Made by a program: the position numbers and the translations under genes. From Hydrogenimonas cancrithermarum (GTDB lineage Bacteria; Campylobacterota; Campylobacteria; Campylobacterales; Hydrogenimonadaceae), in NCBI RefSeq assembly GCF_030296055.1, contig NZ_AP027370.1:1662501-1726500 (forward strand): 64,000 nucleotides of DNA, in the 5' to 3' direction. The number at the start of each line of letters is the position of its first letter. Position 1 is the first letter of the stretch. The notes under the pieces are model-generated. The model was not told the origin of the DNA, ran no database searches, and saw only the letters and a list, made by a program, of their open reading frames with translations. Below, piece after piece: positions 17,374-26,733 of the stretch.

Positions 17374-17777
17374 GGCGGTTTAGAGTGACTCTTTGGATGT
17401 GATGGTGATCGATGTCAGAAGCTTGATGAGTTCTTCTGCTTCGGACAAGAGAGTCGATACATGATGATGCGACTTGTCGAGGTATTCCGTTTCGATGAGA
17501 AGGCGTAGCCAATATCGTGTCTCTTTGGCCTCTTTCAATGCGATGGAAATCTTTGAAATGAAATCTTTTTTGCTTTGAGCATCCTGTGCTTCTGTGACGT
17601 TTGCCCCAATAGAAGTCCCTGAACGTAGAAGTTGGTCAGCCAGGGAATAGGCTTTGTAGCGCTCGTTGAGATATTTGTAAAGTTTTACGATACGAACGGA
17701 GAAACGAAACGAACGCTCCAGAACGACATTTTTGTGCATCGAATCATTCTCCATTTTCCATTCTCAATTCTCAATTC
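17331..17777 (-). mobile_element. S23 element 1 (murI/rho): four-helix-bundle gene between inverted heptamer arrays
   Basis: 447 bp. Left end 17331-17361: four GAATGGA units plus a partial. Right end 17746-17777: ATTCTCC, ATTTTCC, ATTCTCA, ATTCTCA, ATTC, the reverse complement of the left unit type. The S23 gene fills the space between. The left array also encodes the murI leader, and the S23 start codon lies in the right array. Read on the coding strand, GAGAATG-type units lie upstream and their complement downstream. Confidence 0.75.
17380..17754 (-). CDS. Four-helix-bundle protein (S23/23S rRNA intervening-sequence family), copy 1
   Basis: 124 residues, almost entirely helical. The family signature lies in the second helix: DQLLRSGTSIGANVTEAQDA, then KDFISKISIALKEAKETRYW and a final long helix. 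S23 proteins are known from ORFs inside 23S rRNA intervening sequences and resemble the Avd protein of diversity-generating retroelements. Their general function is unclear. The start ATG (MENDSMHKN) lies within the right heptamer array. The stop is 6 bp before the murI start, so both sit in one transcript. This is the most divergent of the four copies. Confidence 0.88.
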   Translation of the reverse strand: MENDSMHKNVVLERSFRFSVRIVKLYKYLNERYKAYSLADQLLRSGTSIGANVTEAQDAQSKKDFISKISIALKEAKETRYWLRLLIETEYLDKSHHHVSTLLSEAEELIKLLTSITITSKESL

Positions 17778-17796
17778 GCGAAGCGTAAGCTTCGCG
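17777..17796. terminator. Hairpin directly after rho
   Basis: CGCGAAGC/GCTTCGCG with a 4-nt loop, adjoining the rho stop and the outer edge of S23 element 1. No U-run follows, so it may be an RNA stability or processing stem instead of a terminator. Confidence 0.4.
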
Positions 17797-19125
17797 CTAA
17801 GCTCCTTCGTTCATGATGCTAAGAAACTCTTCGTTGTTCTTCGTCTTCAACATCTTCGAGTAGAGGAACTTGAGTGCTTCGACCTCGTCCATCTGGTGCA
17901 TCGCGTTGCGCAGCGCCCAGATTTTCGGCAGCGTGTTGGGGTCGGTCAGAAGCTCCTCTTTTCGCGTGCCCGACTTGATGATGTCGACAGCCGGGTAGAT
18001 GCGGCGGTCGGCGATGTTGCGGCTGAGGACGATTTCGCTGTTGCCCGTACCTTTGAACTCTTCGAAGATCACTTCGTCCATGCGGCTTCCCGTGTCGACG
18101 AGGGCGGTCGCGATGATGGTGAGGCTGCCGCCGTTTTCGATGTTACGCGCTGCACCGAAGAAGCGTTTTGGCTTGTGCAGGGCGTTGGCGTCGACACCGC
18201 CGGAGAGGACTTTTCCGCTGCTGGGTGTCACGGTGTTGTAGGCGCGTGCGAGGCGGGTGATGGAGTCGAGGAGAATGACGACATCTTTTCCGAGCTCCAC
18301 ACGGCGTTTTGCCTTTTCGATGACGAGTTCCGCGACACGCACGTGGTTTTGCGCCGGAAGATCGAAGGTGGAGCTGTAGACTTCGCCTCTGACGCTTCGC
18401 TCCATGTCGGTCACCTCTTCGGGGCGTTCGTCGACGAGAAGGACGATGAGCTCGACTTCCGGGTGGTTGTGGGTGATGCCGTGGGCGAGCTCTTTCATCA
18501 GCTCCGTCTTTCCGCTTCTCGGCGGTGCGACGATGAGCCCGCGCTGTCCTTTTCCGATCGGCGTGAAGAGGTCGAGGACGCGGCCGGTCAGTTTCGTCGG
18601 GTGGTACTCGAGTTTCAGCTTCTCCTGCGGGTAGAGCGGCGTGAGGTTGTCGAAGAGCGGCCGGTTCTTGCTCTCGGCCACCGGCATGTAGTTGATCGCC
18701 TCGATTTTGAGCAGGGCGTAATAGCGCTCCTGATCTTTGGGCGGACGCACCTGGCCGGTGACGACGTCCCCGTTACGCAGGGCGAATTTGCGGATCTGTG
18801 TACTGGAGACGTAGGCGTCGTTGCTGGAGTTGGAGAAGTTGGCGTCCATCGCGCGCAAAAATCCGTACCCTTCGTTGGTGATTTCGAGGATGCCGGTAAA
18901 GAGGATGTATCCTCCTTTGCTAACTTGCGACTTGAGGATCTCGAACATCAGATCCTGGCGCTTGAGTTCGTTCGGATGCTCGACGCCGAGCTCTTTGGCG
19001 ATCGCGATGAGATCTTCGAGGTTCTTTCGGCGAAGATCTTCGATCTTGTACCCTTCGACGGGGATATGGGTTCGGGATTTGCTGTTGTTGCTGTTGCCGG
19101 TATTACGGGTAGAGGTTTCGCTCAT
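17797..19125 (-). CDS. rho: Transcription termination factor Rho
   Basis: Hexameric RNA helicase ending untranslated transcripts. 442 residues: N-terminal helix bundle with a low-complexity Asn/Ser start, RNA-binding OSB fold ([14 protein letters not shown] near 105), Walker [18 protein letters not shown], and [18 protein letters not shown]-loop and Q-loop motifs are intact. Its promoter is visible upstream and its leader is about 90 nt. Downstream it runs into S23 element 1 and murI, which are therefore probably co-transcribed. Confidence 0.97.
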   Translation of the reverse strand: MSETSTRNTGNSNNSKSRTHIPVEGYKIEDLRRKNLEDLIAIAKELGVEHPNELKRQDLMFEILKSQVSKGGYILFTGILEITNEGYGFLRAMDANFSNSSNDAYVSSTQIRKFALRNGDVVTGQVRPPKDQERYYALLKIEAINYMPVAESKNRPLFDNLTPLYPQEKLKLEYHPTKLTGRVLDLFTPIGKGQRGLIVAPPRSGKTELMKELAHGITHNHPEVELIVLLVDERPEEVTDMERSVRGEVYSSTFDLPAQNHVRVAELVIEKAKRRVELGKDVVILLDSITRLARAYNTVTPSSGKVLSGGVDANALHKPKRFFGAARNIENGGSLTIIATALVDTGSRMDEVIFEEFKGTGNSEIVLSRNIADRRIYPAVDIIKSGTRKEELLTDPNTLPKIWALRNAMHQMDEVEALKFLYSKMLKTKNNEEFLSIMNEGA

Positions 19126-19220
19126 GGTTCCTTCTTTGTGAACTTGAAATTTTGCAGAATTCTGGCAGGATTGTAGAAGTGCCGAAGCACAGAATGTGTC
19201 AGATAAGTTTTGTTAGGGCT

Positions 19221-19250
19221 ATTGTATCAATTTTGGGATTTTTTTGTCAA
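19221..19250 (-). promoter_or_regulatory. Sigma-70-type promoter of rho
   Basis: Perfect TTGACA (19245-19250), an 18-bp spacer and TACAAT (19221-19226), reading toward rho with about 90 nt of leader. The -35 box overlaps the 3' end of the preceding membrane-protein gene. Confidence 0.75.
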
Positions 19251-19639
19251 CCTGTAAGCGCCATCGCCAGAAGCGCAGGGTAGATTACGACATTGATCCA
19301 TGGCATCCATGGCGAAAGCGGAACACTGAGCATGCCTCGAAACTCGGCCGAGAGCGCACCTTCGTCGATCTTCCTTACCATCCAGAGTTTGAAGGCGAGG
19401 TCGGCCGCTTTCATGACCAATATAAGGCTCAGAAGCGTCCCTCTTCCACCCTGGTAAAGAAAGATGAAAAGCACCAGCCAAAACGAAGGATGCATCAGCA
19501 ACAGAACGAAGATGTCGATATGGTAATAATGGCGGACCTTCTCCAATACCCCGCCCAACGTCGGCGCATGCTGCCACCAGCTTTCGAAAATCTCGCAGAG
19601 TATCAGAAGTACGATGAAAAAAACCGCGTCATTCATCAT
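19247..19639 (-). CDS. Unrecognised small membrane protein
   Basis: 130 residues, with about four hydrophobic segments (7-17, 44-62, 66-80 and the C-terminus) and basic residues between. No family recognised. Its start codon lies at the edge of a heptamer array (ATGATGA units on the coding strand), which supplies several alternative ATG codons; MMNDAVFF is the likely N-terminus. It follows galE in the same direction with only the arrays between them. Confidence 0.6.
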   Translation of the reverse strand: MMNDAVFFIVLLILCEIFESWWQHAPTLGGVLEKVRHYYHIDIFVLLLMHPSFWLVLFIFLYQGGRGTLLSLILVMKAADLAFKLWMVRKIDEGALSAEFRGMLSVPLSPWMPWINVVIYPALLAMALTG

Positions 19640-19691
19640 TCATCATTCATCATTTAAAATTCAACATTCAACATTCAACATTCAACATTCA
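19628..19691. repeat. Two adjoining heptamer arrays (TCATTCA and ATTCAAC units) between galE and the next gene
   Basis: 19628-19653 has three TCATTCA units plus TCATTT. 19658-19691 has four ATTCAAC units plus ATTCACC. They have different units but the same orientation. galE ends inside the second array (its final residues NVEC and stop are array-coded), and the downstream gene begins in the first. Confidence 0.92.
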
Positions 19692-20694
19692 CCCCGTATC
19701 CTTCCGGATTTTTCGTCTGCCAGTTCCAAGTATCTTCACACATCTTTTTCATATCCCGCGTCGCTTCCCACTTCAGAAGCCGTTTCGCTTTCGAGGGGTC
19801 GGCGTAGCAAGCGGCGATGTCTCCGGGGCGGCGCTCGACGATGCGGTAGGGGACTTTTCTGCCCGATGCCGCTTCGAAAGCTTCGACCACGTCGAGCACA
19901 CTGTAGCCGTTGCCGGTGCCGAGGTTGACCGCTTCGCACTGTGCGGACTCGAGCGACTCGAGTGCTTTCAGATGCCCCAGCGCCAGGTCGACGACATGGA
20001 TGTAGTCGCGTACGCCGGTACCGTCATGGGTGTCGTAGTCACCGCCGAAGACGTTGAGGTATTCGCGGCGCCCCACGGCTACCTGGGCAACGAATGGCAT
20101 GAGGTTGTTCGGGATCCCCTGCGGGTCTTCGCCGATGAGCCCGCTTTCGTGGGCGCCGACGGGGTTGAAGTAGCGCAGGATGCTGATGCGCCAGCTCTCG
20201 TCCGAACGGTAGAGGTCGCGCAAAATCTCTTCGATGACGAGCTTGGTCTGGCCGTAGGGGTTGGTGGTGCGTAGCGGGTGCTCTTCCGTCAGCGGAAGAA
20301 AGTCCGGATCGCCATAGACGGTGGCCGAGGAGCTGAAGACAATCGTCTTGATACCGAGCTTCTTCATCGTTTTGAGCAGCGTCACGGTACCGCCCACATT
20401 GTTGTCGTAGTACTCCAGCGGTTTTTCGACCGACTCGCCCACCGCTTTGAGCCCGGCGAAATGGATGACGGCGTCGCAGCCGGCCATCGCCTCCTCGAGT
20501 CTCTCGGCATCGCGGATATCCCCTTTCACGAAAGCCAGGGACTTCCCGGTAATCCGCTCCACTCTCCGCAGCGCCTCTTCGCTCGCGTTGGAGAGATTGT
20601 CGTAAACGACGACGTCGTACCCTGCATTCAAAAGCTCGACGCAGGTATGGGAACCGATGTATCCGGCACCGCCGGTCACGAAAATTCTTTTCAC
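19675..20694 (-). CDS. galE: UDP-glucose 4-epimerase
   Basis: 339 residues; NAD-dependent interconversion of UDP-glucose and UDP-galactose for LPS and capsule. Rossmann motif [15 protein letters not shown] at residue 7, Ser in SSSATVYG and the catalytic YGQTK. The C-terminus [11 protein letters not shown] is normal; the last four residues come from the adjacent heptamer array. It stands at the edge of the polysaccharide locus. Confidence 0.95.
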   Translation of the reverse strand: MKRIFVTGGAGYIGSHTCVELLNAGYDVVVYDNLSNASEEALRRVERITGKSLAFVKGDIRDAERLEEAMAGCDAVIHFAGLKAVGESVEKPLEYYDNNVGGTVTLLKTMKKLGIKTIVFSSSATVYGDPDFLPLTEEHPLRTTNPYGQTKLVIEEILRDLYRSDESWRISILRYFNPVGAHESGLIGEDPQGIPNNLMPFVAQVAVGRREYLNVFGGDYDTHDGTGVRDYIHVVDLALGHLKALESLESAQCEAVNLGTGNGYSVLDVVEAFEAASGRKVPYRIVERRPGDIAACYADPSKAKRLLKWEATRDMKKMCEDTWNWQTKNPEGYGVNVEC

Positions 20695-20709
20695 AGATAT
20701 CCTTTAAAG

Positions 20710-20757
20710 TAGAACCCATCTCAAAAATCCTCATAGGCGGGAATGAGATGGGTTCTA
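20710..20757. mobile_element. 48-bp palindromic copy of the MITE end
   Basis: The first 31 bp match the terminal repeat of the larger element at 20808 with one mismatch. The last 14 bp (TGAGATGGGTTCTA) are its inverted end. Flanked by TA on both sides when the ends are taken as GAACCC/GGGTTC. Probably a minimal deletion derivative. Confidence 0.8.
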
Positions 20758-20807
20758 GTAAACTCTAAGGGTATTTTAGTGTATGGTTGGTTAAAGTTGG
20801 TGAAAAA

Positions 20808-21082
20808 TAGAACCCATCTCAAAAATCCCCATAGGCGGTAACGGAAGCGATTTTGCTTCCTGTCGCGGCGGTTCGACGAAGGCGTGGCCAAAGCCACGTC
20901 GAGGAGAACCAACAAAAAGAGGGGGCAAAAGCGCTCCGCCCGTAGGGGTGGCTCTCAATCGGCACCTTCACTTCGTTGAAAAGCTTGAACGTAGCTTCGG
21001 GGCTATGCCCTGCGCCTTTCGCCTTGTGATCGCACCGATCGAAAGCCATTCCCGCCTATGGGGATTTTTGAGATGGGTTCTA
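20808..21082. mobile_element. MITE-like element with perfect 31-bp terminal inverted repeats
   Basis: The left end TAGAACCCATCTC... (20808-20838) is the exact reverse complement of the right end (21052-21082). The interior holds no gene but is rich in short hairpins, for example GAAGCGATTTTGCTTC and CGTGGCCAAAGCCACG. Ends GAACCC...GGGTTC sit between TA dinucleotides, the kind of target used by IS630/mariner transposases. No transposase is in the window. It lies just upstream of the PAP2 gene and carries any promoter for it. Confidence 0.85.
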
Positions 21083-21097
21083 TGCACAGGGGAACGG

Positions 21098-21610
21098 ATG
21101 AAACGGATAGCGATGATCTTGACGGCGGGTAGCATGCTGTACGCCGGAACGGTGGAGCGTTCGGGAGATTTGCTGGCACTGCTGCTGCCGGCGGCTGCGG
21201 CGGGTTCTACGGCCGTGTTGGAGGATCGCACCGGCGGATGGCAGTTCGCCCGGGGGTTCGCCGCGAATGCCGCCGTGACCCTGGGGCTCAAATATACGGT
21301 GGCCGAAACCCGTCCGAACGAAGAGGACGATCACAGCTTCCCCTCCGGGCATACATCGCTCGCTTTTCAAAGCGCTGCGTTCATTCATAAACGCTACGGT
21401 TTGAATTATGCACTGCCCGCCTACCTCGCCGCCGTTTATGTCGGCTACAGTCGGGTGGAGTCGGACAACCACTACATCCATGACGTCGTTGCCGGAGCTT
21501 TGATCGGCACGGTAAGCACCCTCTGCTTTACGACGAAATACAAAGGGTGGAAGATGAGCCCCGTGGCGAGAGGGAAGCGTATCGGAGTGGAGTTGAGTTT
21601 CAAGTTTTGA
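21098..21610 (+). CDS. PAP2-family membrane phosphatase
   Basis: 170 residues. All three PAP2 motifs are present: KYTVAETRP (K-x6-RP), PSGHT and SRVESDNHYIHD (SR-x5-H-x3-D). Such enzymes dephosphorylate lipid phosphates, for example undecaprenyl pyrophosphate or lipid A, in the periplasm. Start ATG 21098 (MKRIAMILTAG, signal-like) has AGGGGA upstream; the longer frame begins inside the MITE and is not used here. Substrate unknown. Confidence 0.88.
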   Translation: MKRIAMILTAGSMLYAGTVERSGDLLALLLPAAAAGSTAVLEDRTGGWQFARGFAANAAVTLGLKYTVAETRPNEEDDHSFPSGHTSLAFQSAAFIHKRYGLNYALPAYLAAVYVGYSRVESDNHYIHDVVAGALIGTVSTLCFTTKYKGWKMSPVARGKRIGVELSFKF

Positions 21611-21635
21611 AACTTTTATCCAACCGAATGTTATA

Positions 21636-23033
21636 TCAAAAGATCCATTTGACTTTCACTCCAAGCCATGAAGCATCCTCGCCTACGCTGCCATCGACGC
21701 CGTATTCGACACTGTTTTGTGCCCGGTAGCGGACTCCGAAGCGCAGCGTGTCGCTGCTCTTTTCCAGGCCGCTGAAGTGCTCCCATGCGAGGGTATAGTC
21801 GCTTTGGATATCTTTCAGATACTTCACGCGCAGGATGTCGCGGCTGCCGTTGCTGCCGTTGTAGTGCCCCATGATCATCCCGTCGTTGGTGTAGCCGTCG
21901 CGGTAGATGTGGTGGTGATACCAGAGGTTTTTTACCTTGTACATTTTCAGATGTTCGAAACTCGTCTGCAGGCCTTCGATGTTTCCCGTATCGGAAAACA
22001 ATATCCCTACAATGTAACTCTCTTTGTAGGGGAGCATTCCTGCCTCGTCTTCACCAGCCCACTCCCCATAGAGTTTCAGCGGCTGAACGGTGTTTGGAAT
22101 GTACCATTCGAAGTTGAAACCACCCTTCTGGTCGCCCGGTTCGTTCAGTGTGCCGGTGTTTTCACTCTGTCCGAAAGGGAAGAGTACTTTCCAGAAGGTG
22201 CTGAAGCTCTCGTCACGCCCGCCGCCGCCGAACAGTGCGGTCCGGTAGATCCCGACACTGAAAAGGTCCCACGGCCGGAAGGTGAACTGCATCCCCATCA
22301 GTTTGGGGTATCCACTGTGAATCGTCCCGTCTTCTTTCACGATCGTGTCGTAGCGGTGCAGGCGCCCGACGAAGAAGTCGACGTCCATCGCACCGAAGAG
22401 TTTGTTCAAAATATTGTGCCGGTAGGGGTGGAAACGAAACGGACGGCGAGACGAAAACCGGGCTATGTCGAGCGATTTCGCGTTTTGAGAAAAGAGCAGG
22501 GTCCCTTCGCGGCCGGCACCCATCCAGAGCGCTTCGCGCCCCAACGTGATGTTCATGTTTTTCCAGGGGATGCGAAGGTAGGTGTCGCCCACGCGCCCGC
22601 CGCTGTCGCTTGCGTTGTCGCGATACCCGGGTGTGAAAACGAGGCCGAGTTTTCTGGTTACCATCTGCATGCGCACCGACGCGTCGGCATTTGCCCCATC
22701 CCTCAAAACGCGCCCCTGGGCATTGGGCACTGCCGTTTCTTTATCGGCATAGGTAGCGCTGATGCCGGCTTCGACGACGGCCGTACGTTTGTAACGCCGG
22801 AGTTCCCGCTCCAAAAACCGTTTGGCCGCCATTGCGGAAGGCTCCTCCATCGAATCGAGAAGTGCTTCCACTTCGTCGGTGTTGAACGGTTTCATCATCG
22901 GCAGTGCGGCCTCGATGGCTCCGAGGCTCTTTAGGCGTTCGAGCTGCGCATAGAGGGGAGAGTCGAGCGGAATGTCGACATTGCCGCCCCAAAGAAGGGA
23001 GGCGGCCAGCAGCGGAAGGGTGAGTTTTTTCAT
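21636..23033 (-). CDS. Outer-membrane capsule-assembly protein, Wzi-like
   Basis: 465 residues. Signal peptide MKKLTLPLLAASLLWGG, then alternating amphipathic strands of a beta-barrel ending in an aromatic residue (VKVKWIF). The form and the place downstream of wza and wzz fit the Wzi family, which holds capsule at the cell surface. ATG 23033 overlaps the wzz stop by 4 bases, giving a wza-wzz-wzi operon. Confidence 0.75.
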   Translation of the reverse strand: MKKLTLPLLAASLLWGGNVDIPLDSPLYAQLERLKSLGAIEAALPMMKPFNTDEVEALLDSMEEPSAMAAKRFLERELRRYKRTAVVEAGISATYADKETAVPNAQGRVLRDGANADASVRMQMVTRKLGLVFTPGYRDNASDSGGRVGDTYLRIPWKNMNITLGREALWMGAGREGTLLFSQNAKSLDIARFSSRRPFRFHPYRHNILNKLFGAMDVDFFVGRLHRYDTIVKEDGTIHSGYPKLMGMQFTFRPWDLFSVGIYRTALFGGGGRDESFSTFWKVLFPFGQSENTGTLNEPGDQKGGFNFEWYIPNTVQPLKLYGEWAGEDEAGMLPYKESYIVGILFSDTGNIEGLQTSFEHLKMYKVKNLWYHHHIYRDGYTNDGMIMGHYNGSNGSRDILRVKYLKDIQSDYTLAWEHFSGLEKSSDTLRFGVRYRAQNSVEYGVDGSVGEDASWLGVKVKWIF

Positions 23034-24004
23034 GTGGCTCGAGGTGCGGTACCCTCATCGTTTTTGGAGTTTTTCAAAAATTCCAAAAAGAAAACCGCGA
23101 AAATCCCCAGAATGATCGACGTGATGAACGCCACGACGAGAATGAGACCCCGTTTGGGCTTCGTCTTGTCCATGACGTTCGCCACGCCGGGCATGATGAG
23201 CGGCTGGACGTTGTAGTAGCGGTTGCTCTGCGCCAGCACTTTTTTCTGGATGAGCGAAGAGATCATCTGGCTCAGCTGCTCTCTCAGCTGAACGTTGTTT
23301 GTACTTTCGAGCGCCTTTTCGTAGTAGGCGATCTTCTTGTCGACATCGAGCATCTCGTTCTCTCTCAGCCGGTTCACCGCTTCGTCGAGGTAGATCAGCA
23401 CGAGATCGCGGGCGAAGAAGCGGTTGGGGTGGCTGGCACTGAGCGTGATGGCACCGCTCTTTTTGTCGGAGGAGATGCTGACACTCCCTTTGAGCGCTTT
23501 GTAAACTTGAAAGAGTGTCTTCTCGTCGTGCGCATACTCCGGTTTGGAGTGAAAGAGTTTGAAAAGGCCGTCGTAACCCAGTGCGAAGACATACCCTTTG
23601 GTTAGGTTCTCGTCGTACCATCGGTCGATGAGGTTGTGTTTTTCTATGACATACTTCTGGAAGTCGTAATCTTCCAGAATCGTCTTGAGCGAAGTGAAGG
23701 CATCCATCTGGCCGCCGCCAAGGGAGATGCCCGCCATGCCGGCCAGTGCCCCGAGTCCGCCCCCGAGCGAGACCCCTTTTTGCTGCTCCTGCGGTGCCAG
23801 GACCGCTTTGGAGCTGTAGCTGTTGGGTGTCGCGAGAAGGTAGGCCAGCACCAGGGAAACCACGACGAAAGTGAAAAGCGCAATCTTTCCTTTATAGCGG
23901 CCGATCGTGGCGAAGAGTTCGCGCAGGTCGATCTCGTCCTCTTCCGCACATTCGGGAGGCATCACATAGTAGGGCTGTTGGGGCATCGTTGTGTTCTCTT
24001 GCAT
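23030..24004 (-). CDS. Polysaccharide chain-length/co-polymerase protein (Wzz type)
   Basis: 324 residues. Acidic N-terminus, first membrane segment near 45-63 (IALFTFVVVSLVLAYLL), a long periplasmic helical domain, and a second segment near 292-312 (GLILVVAFITSIILGIFAVF) preceded by the Pro-rich motif. No tyrosine-kinase domain, so it is of the Wzz-like co-polymerase class. ATG 24004 shares one base with the wza stop. Confidence 0.85.
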   Translation of the reverse strand: MQENTTMPQQPYYVMPPECAEEDEIDLRELFATIGRYKGKIALFTFVVVSLVLAYLLATPNSYSSKAVLAPQEQQKGVSLGGGLGALAGMAGISLGGGQMDAFTSLKTILEDYDFQKYVIEKHNLIDRWYDENLTKGYVFALGYDGLFKLFHSKPEYAHDEKTLFQVYKALKGSVSISSDKKSGAITLSASHPNRFFARDLVLIYLDEAVNRLRENEMLDVDKKIAYYEKALESTNNVQLREQLSQMISSLIQKKVLAQSNRYYNVQPLIMPGVANVMDKTKPKRGLILVVAFITSIILGIFAVFFLEFLKNSKNDEGTAPRAT

Positions 24005-26733
24005 CAAAGCGCCCCTATGCCGCTGAGAGCCGCGATGCTCACAGCCGTCTGATAGATGATCTGCGTGGCATCTTTGGCGATCTGCAGGTTCGACGTCGTT
24101 TTGATGAGAATCGGTGCGACGATGGTATCGCCCGGACGAATTTCCGGGGTATCGATGACGAACATACCGTCGTCGAGTCTCTCCGCCTCTCCGTTGGCGT
24201 GGACGATGTAGATGGAATCTTCGTTGGCGTTGTCGCTGAGGCCCCCCGCGCGCTCGATGTAGTCCCACGGGCTCATAGACTTTTTGTAGACCATCGCCGT
24301 CGGGTTGAGCACTTCACCGAGGACCGTCACCGTATCGTTTTTGGTTGGGATGTAGAGGGTGTCGCCATTTTTGAGGACGATGTTACTGTCGCTTTTTCTG
24401 AGCTTTTCAGGGTCTTTTTCGAGGTCGATGGTGATCCGGCCAATGGGCTGCGCCTCTTTCGCCTGCTCGATGACGGCGTCGATACTCGTCAAAAGGTCCT
24501 GTGGCGCCATCTGGCCCGTGCCGAAGTCGGAGGGCTGTGCCGAGACGATCATCGCTTTTTTCTTCAAGCGGTTCAGTGCCTTCATCAACTGTTCACGCTG
24601 CATCCTTTTCACGCTCTCGCGCGTGAAGACTGCGCCATCGATGAACGCGTCCTCCGTAAAGCCGCCGGCCCGTTCGATAACGTCGGCGAGTGTTTCACCC
24701 TCTTTGACGATGTAGGTTCCCGGGTATTTCACTTCCCCTTTGAGAGTGACGCGCATCTGCTCGCTCCAGTTCGGAATGCGGAAGACCGTCACGATGTCGT
24801 GGTTCTCCAGCGGCCTGTCCAGCGCTTCGTCATCGAGTCGGAAAGGGACGATTTTTCGTTTGCGCTCGTCGTTTTCGACGTAGTAGCGGACGATCTCTCC
24901 TCTTTTCGAGGCGCGTTCGGTCAGGCCACCCGCGATGCTTATGATCTCCCGCAACGTCGTCTCTTTCCCTATGGCGTATTCACCTGGTTTCACGACTTCT
25001 CCGCCAACGGTTACGGCCGCTTTTTGGTGGGTTTTGTAGTAGTCGAACAGGTAGACTTCGTCATAAGCATGAAGCGGATAGCCGGGGTGCTTTTTCATGT
25101 TCACGACCACGGTTTTTGGCAGATGGTCCGGCGTAGCATAGGTGGTGATCTGCACATTCTCGTCGGCGAGGCGCCTGATGCCCGCGGCATGGACGAGGTC
25201 GCTGAGTTTCATGCCGTCGATATAGCGGTAGAGTCCCGGTTTGAGAACCTGTCCGTCGACGGTAATGTAGGGGCTCTCCATGACGTCGTAGCGGTTGAGG
25301 AAGTAGATTTCGTCCTCTTTGTGCAGGGCGATGTCGCTTTCCCCCGCATAGACCTTCATCGGGTCGAACCCTATGATGCGCTCTTTCAGGTTGGGCAGAC
25401 GCCGTTTGATGTAGGCGTATCTGAAGTAGGTGTCGGGCAGGAAGAGCTGGCCGAACGCTTCGGGTGCTTCACGGCGAAGCAGGGTATGCAGCGTCATTCC
25501 CGCTTTTTGCAAGGCGCGGGGGCCCGGTTTGACGACGTTGCCGAAGAGGTAGACATTCTCTTTTTTCGCACTGTCGAGTGGGTAGATGCAGACTTCGTCT
25601 CCGTCTTTCAGGCTAAAACGCTTGAAAGCGTCGAGAGTGAGGCGGTAGGTCTTGAGGGCGCGGTGGGTGTCGTAGCGTTTGACGACGATGGCGTCGCGTC
25701 CCGCTTTGGGAGTCAGCCCGCCTGCGTAAATCAGCAGTCTGTCGCTCTTCTCACCCTTTTTCAGCTCATAGATGGCCGGCTTTTTGATCTCTCCATAGAC
25801 GGCCACTTCGCTTCCGGCTTTGGCGACATGGACGATATCACCGGAACGCAGTAGCGTCTCCCGTTCGGGTTTGCCGGTCAGAAGCGCGTAGAGGTCGACC
25901 CTGTCGATGCGTTTGCCGTTACGGTAGATCTCGATGTTTCGCAGGCTTCCGGTCGGCAAAACGCCATGTGCCTGCACGAGAAGCGTCTGGACCGTCGAAA
26001 GGGAGGGGAGGTTGTAGATGCCGGGGGCTTTCGCCTCTCCCGTCAGGATCACCTGGATCGTCGAGAATTTCTGGATGTTGACGGTCGCCTCGATGCCGGG
26101 AAACGACTTTTCGATCGTGACGGCGAGCTCTTTCTTGACCTCGCCGAACTCTCTTCCTCCCACATGTCTCGGCCCGATGACGGGGATCATGATCTCCCCG
26201 TTGTTGTCGATGGGAAGCGAGTAGGTTTTGTTGGTCGAGCCGTAGACCTGGACGATCAGCTCGTCACCCGGTGTCAGGACGTAGTAGTCGGGTGTTGGAA
26301 GAATCGTGGGGTCGAAGGTATTGGCATTGGCGAAAAAGTTGAAGCCGAAATGGGGCAGCCCTTTGGCTTCGAGCGGTTTTTGTTGAAGCTTCATCACCTT
26401 TTTTATCAGCGCATCGCCGCCGATGTAGGCGAGGGGGTTCTTTCGCGTACCTTTCGTTTCCACTTTTATGATGGTGGGTGTTTGGGCGGTTTCCGTCACC
26501 GTCGTGTCGATCTCCTGCGTGATCGCGGCGCTTTCGACACGCTGGGCCGCACTCCCGCTTTGTTGCAGCAGCGCTTTCGCATCCTCTTTGCTCAGGCCGT
26601 ACTTTCTCAGCATCACCTGGCCCTGTGGTGTGTCGAGCAGGGCGGGATTGGCTCGAAGCGTGTCGAGAGCGCTTTTTGGGATCTCGGCCGCGAGAACCGA
26701 GAAGATCATAAGTAGTAGCCAGAAAATTCTCAT
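24004..26733 (-). CDS. Polysaccharide export protein with multiple SLBB domains (Wza-like)
   Basis: 909 residues. Cleavable signal (MRIFWLLLMIFSVLA) without a lipobox Cys. A poly-export domain near 150-240 (YYVLTPGDELIVQVYGS) is followed by about six SLBB repeats, each with a pattern such as GEIKKPAIYELKKGEKSDRL and GEVKYPGTYIVKEGETLADV. It would form the periplasm-spanning outer-membrane channel for capsule or O-chain. Much longer than E. coli Wza (~380) because of extra SLBB copies. AGGAGACT precedes ATG 26733. Confidence 0.88.
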   Translation of the reverse strand: MRIFWLLLMIFSVLAAEIPKSALDTLRANPALLDTPQGQVMLRKYGLSKEDAKALLQQSGSAAQRVESAAITQEIDTTVTETAQTPTIIKVETKGTRKNPLAYIGGDALIKKVMKLQQKPLEAKGLPHFGFNFFANANTFDPTILPTPDYYVLTPGDELIVQVYGSTNKTYSLPIDNNGEIMIPVIGPRHVGGREFGEVKKELAVTIEKSFPGIEATVNIQKFSTIQVILTGEAKAPGIYNLPSLSTVQTLLVQAHGVLPTGSLRNIEIYRNGKRIDRVDLYALLTGKPERETLLRSGDIVHVAKAGSEVAVYGEIKKPAIYELKKGEKSDRLLIYAGGLTPKAGRDAIVVKRYDTHRALKTYRLTLDAFKRFSLKDGDEVCIYPLDSAKKENVYLFGNVVKPGPRALQKAGMTLHTLLRREAPEAFGQLFLPDTYFRYAYIKRRLPNLKERIIGFDPMKVYAGESDIALHKEDEIYFLNRYDVMESPYITVDGQVLKPGLYRYIDGMKLSDLVHAAGIRRLADENVQITTYATPDHLPKTVVVNMKKHPGYPLHAYDEVYLFDYYKTHQKAAVTVGGEVVKPGEYAIGKETTLREIISIAGGLTERASKRGEIVRYYVENDERKRKIVPFRLDDEALDRPLENHDIVTVFRIPNWSEQMRVTLKGEVKYPGTYIVKEGETLADVIERAGGFTEDAFIDGAVFTRESVKRMQREQLMKALNRLKKKAMIVSAQPSDFGTGQMAPQDLLTSIDAVIEQAKEAQPIGRITIDLEKDPEKLRKSDSNIVLKNGDTLYIPTKNDTVTVLGEVLNPTAMVYKKSMSPWDYIERAGGLSDNANEDSIYIVHANGEAERLDDGMFVIDTPEIRPGDTIVAPILIKTTSNLQIAKDATQIIYQTAVSIAALSGIGAL

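Noticed and set aside
17632-19176. 514-codon frame opposite rho
   Set aside because: Shadow of rho and S23 copy 1; composition of an antisense frame.
20948-21097. N-terminal extension of the PAP2 protein
   Set aside because: Lies inside the MITE-like element; ATG 21098 with AGGGGA upstream and a signal-like start is better.
23989-25854. 621-codon frame opposite the wza-like gene
   Set aside because: Shadow of the SLBB protein.
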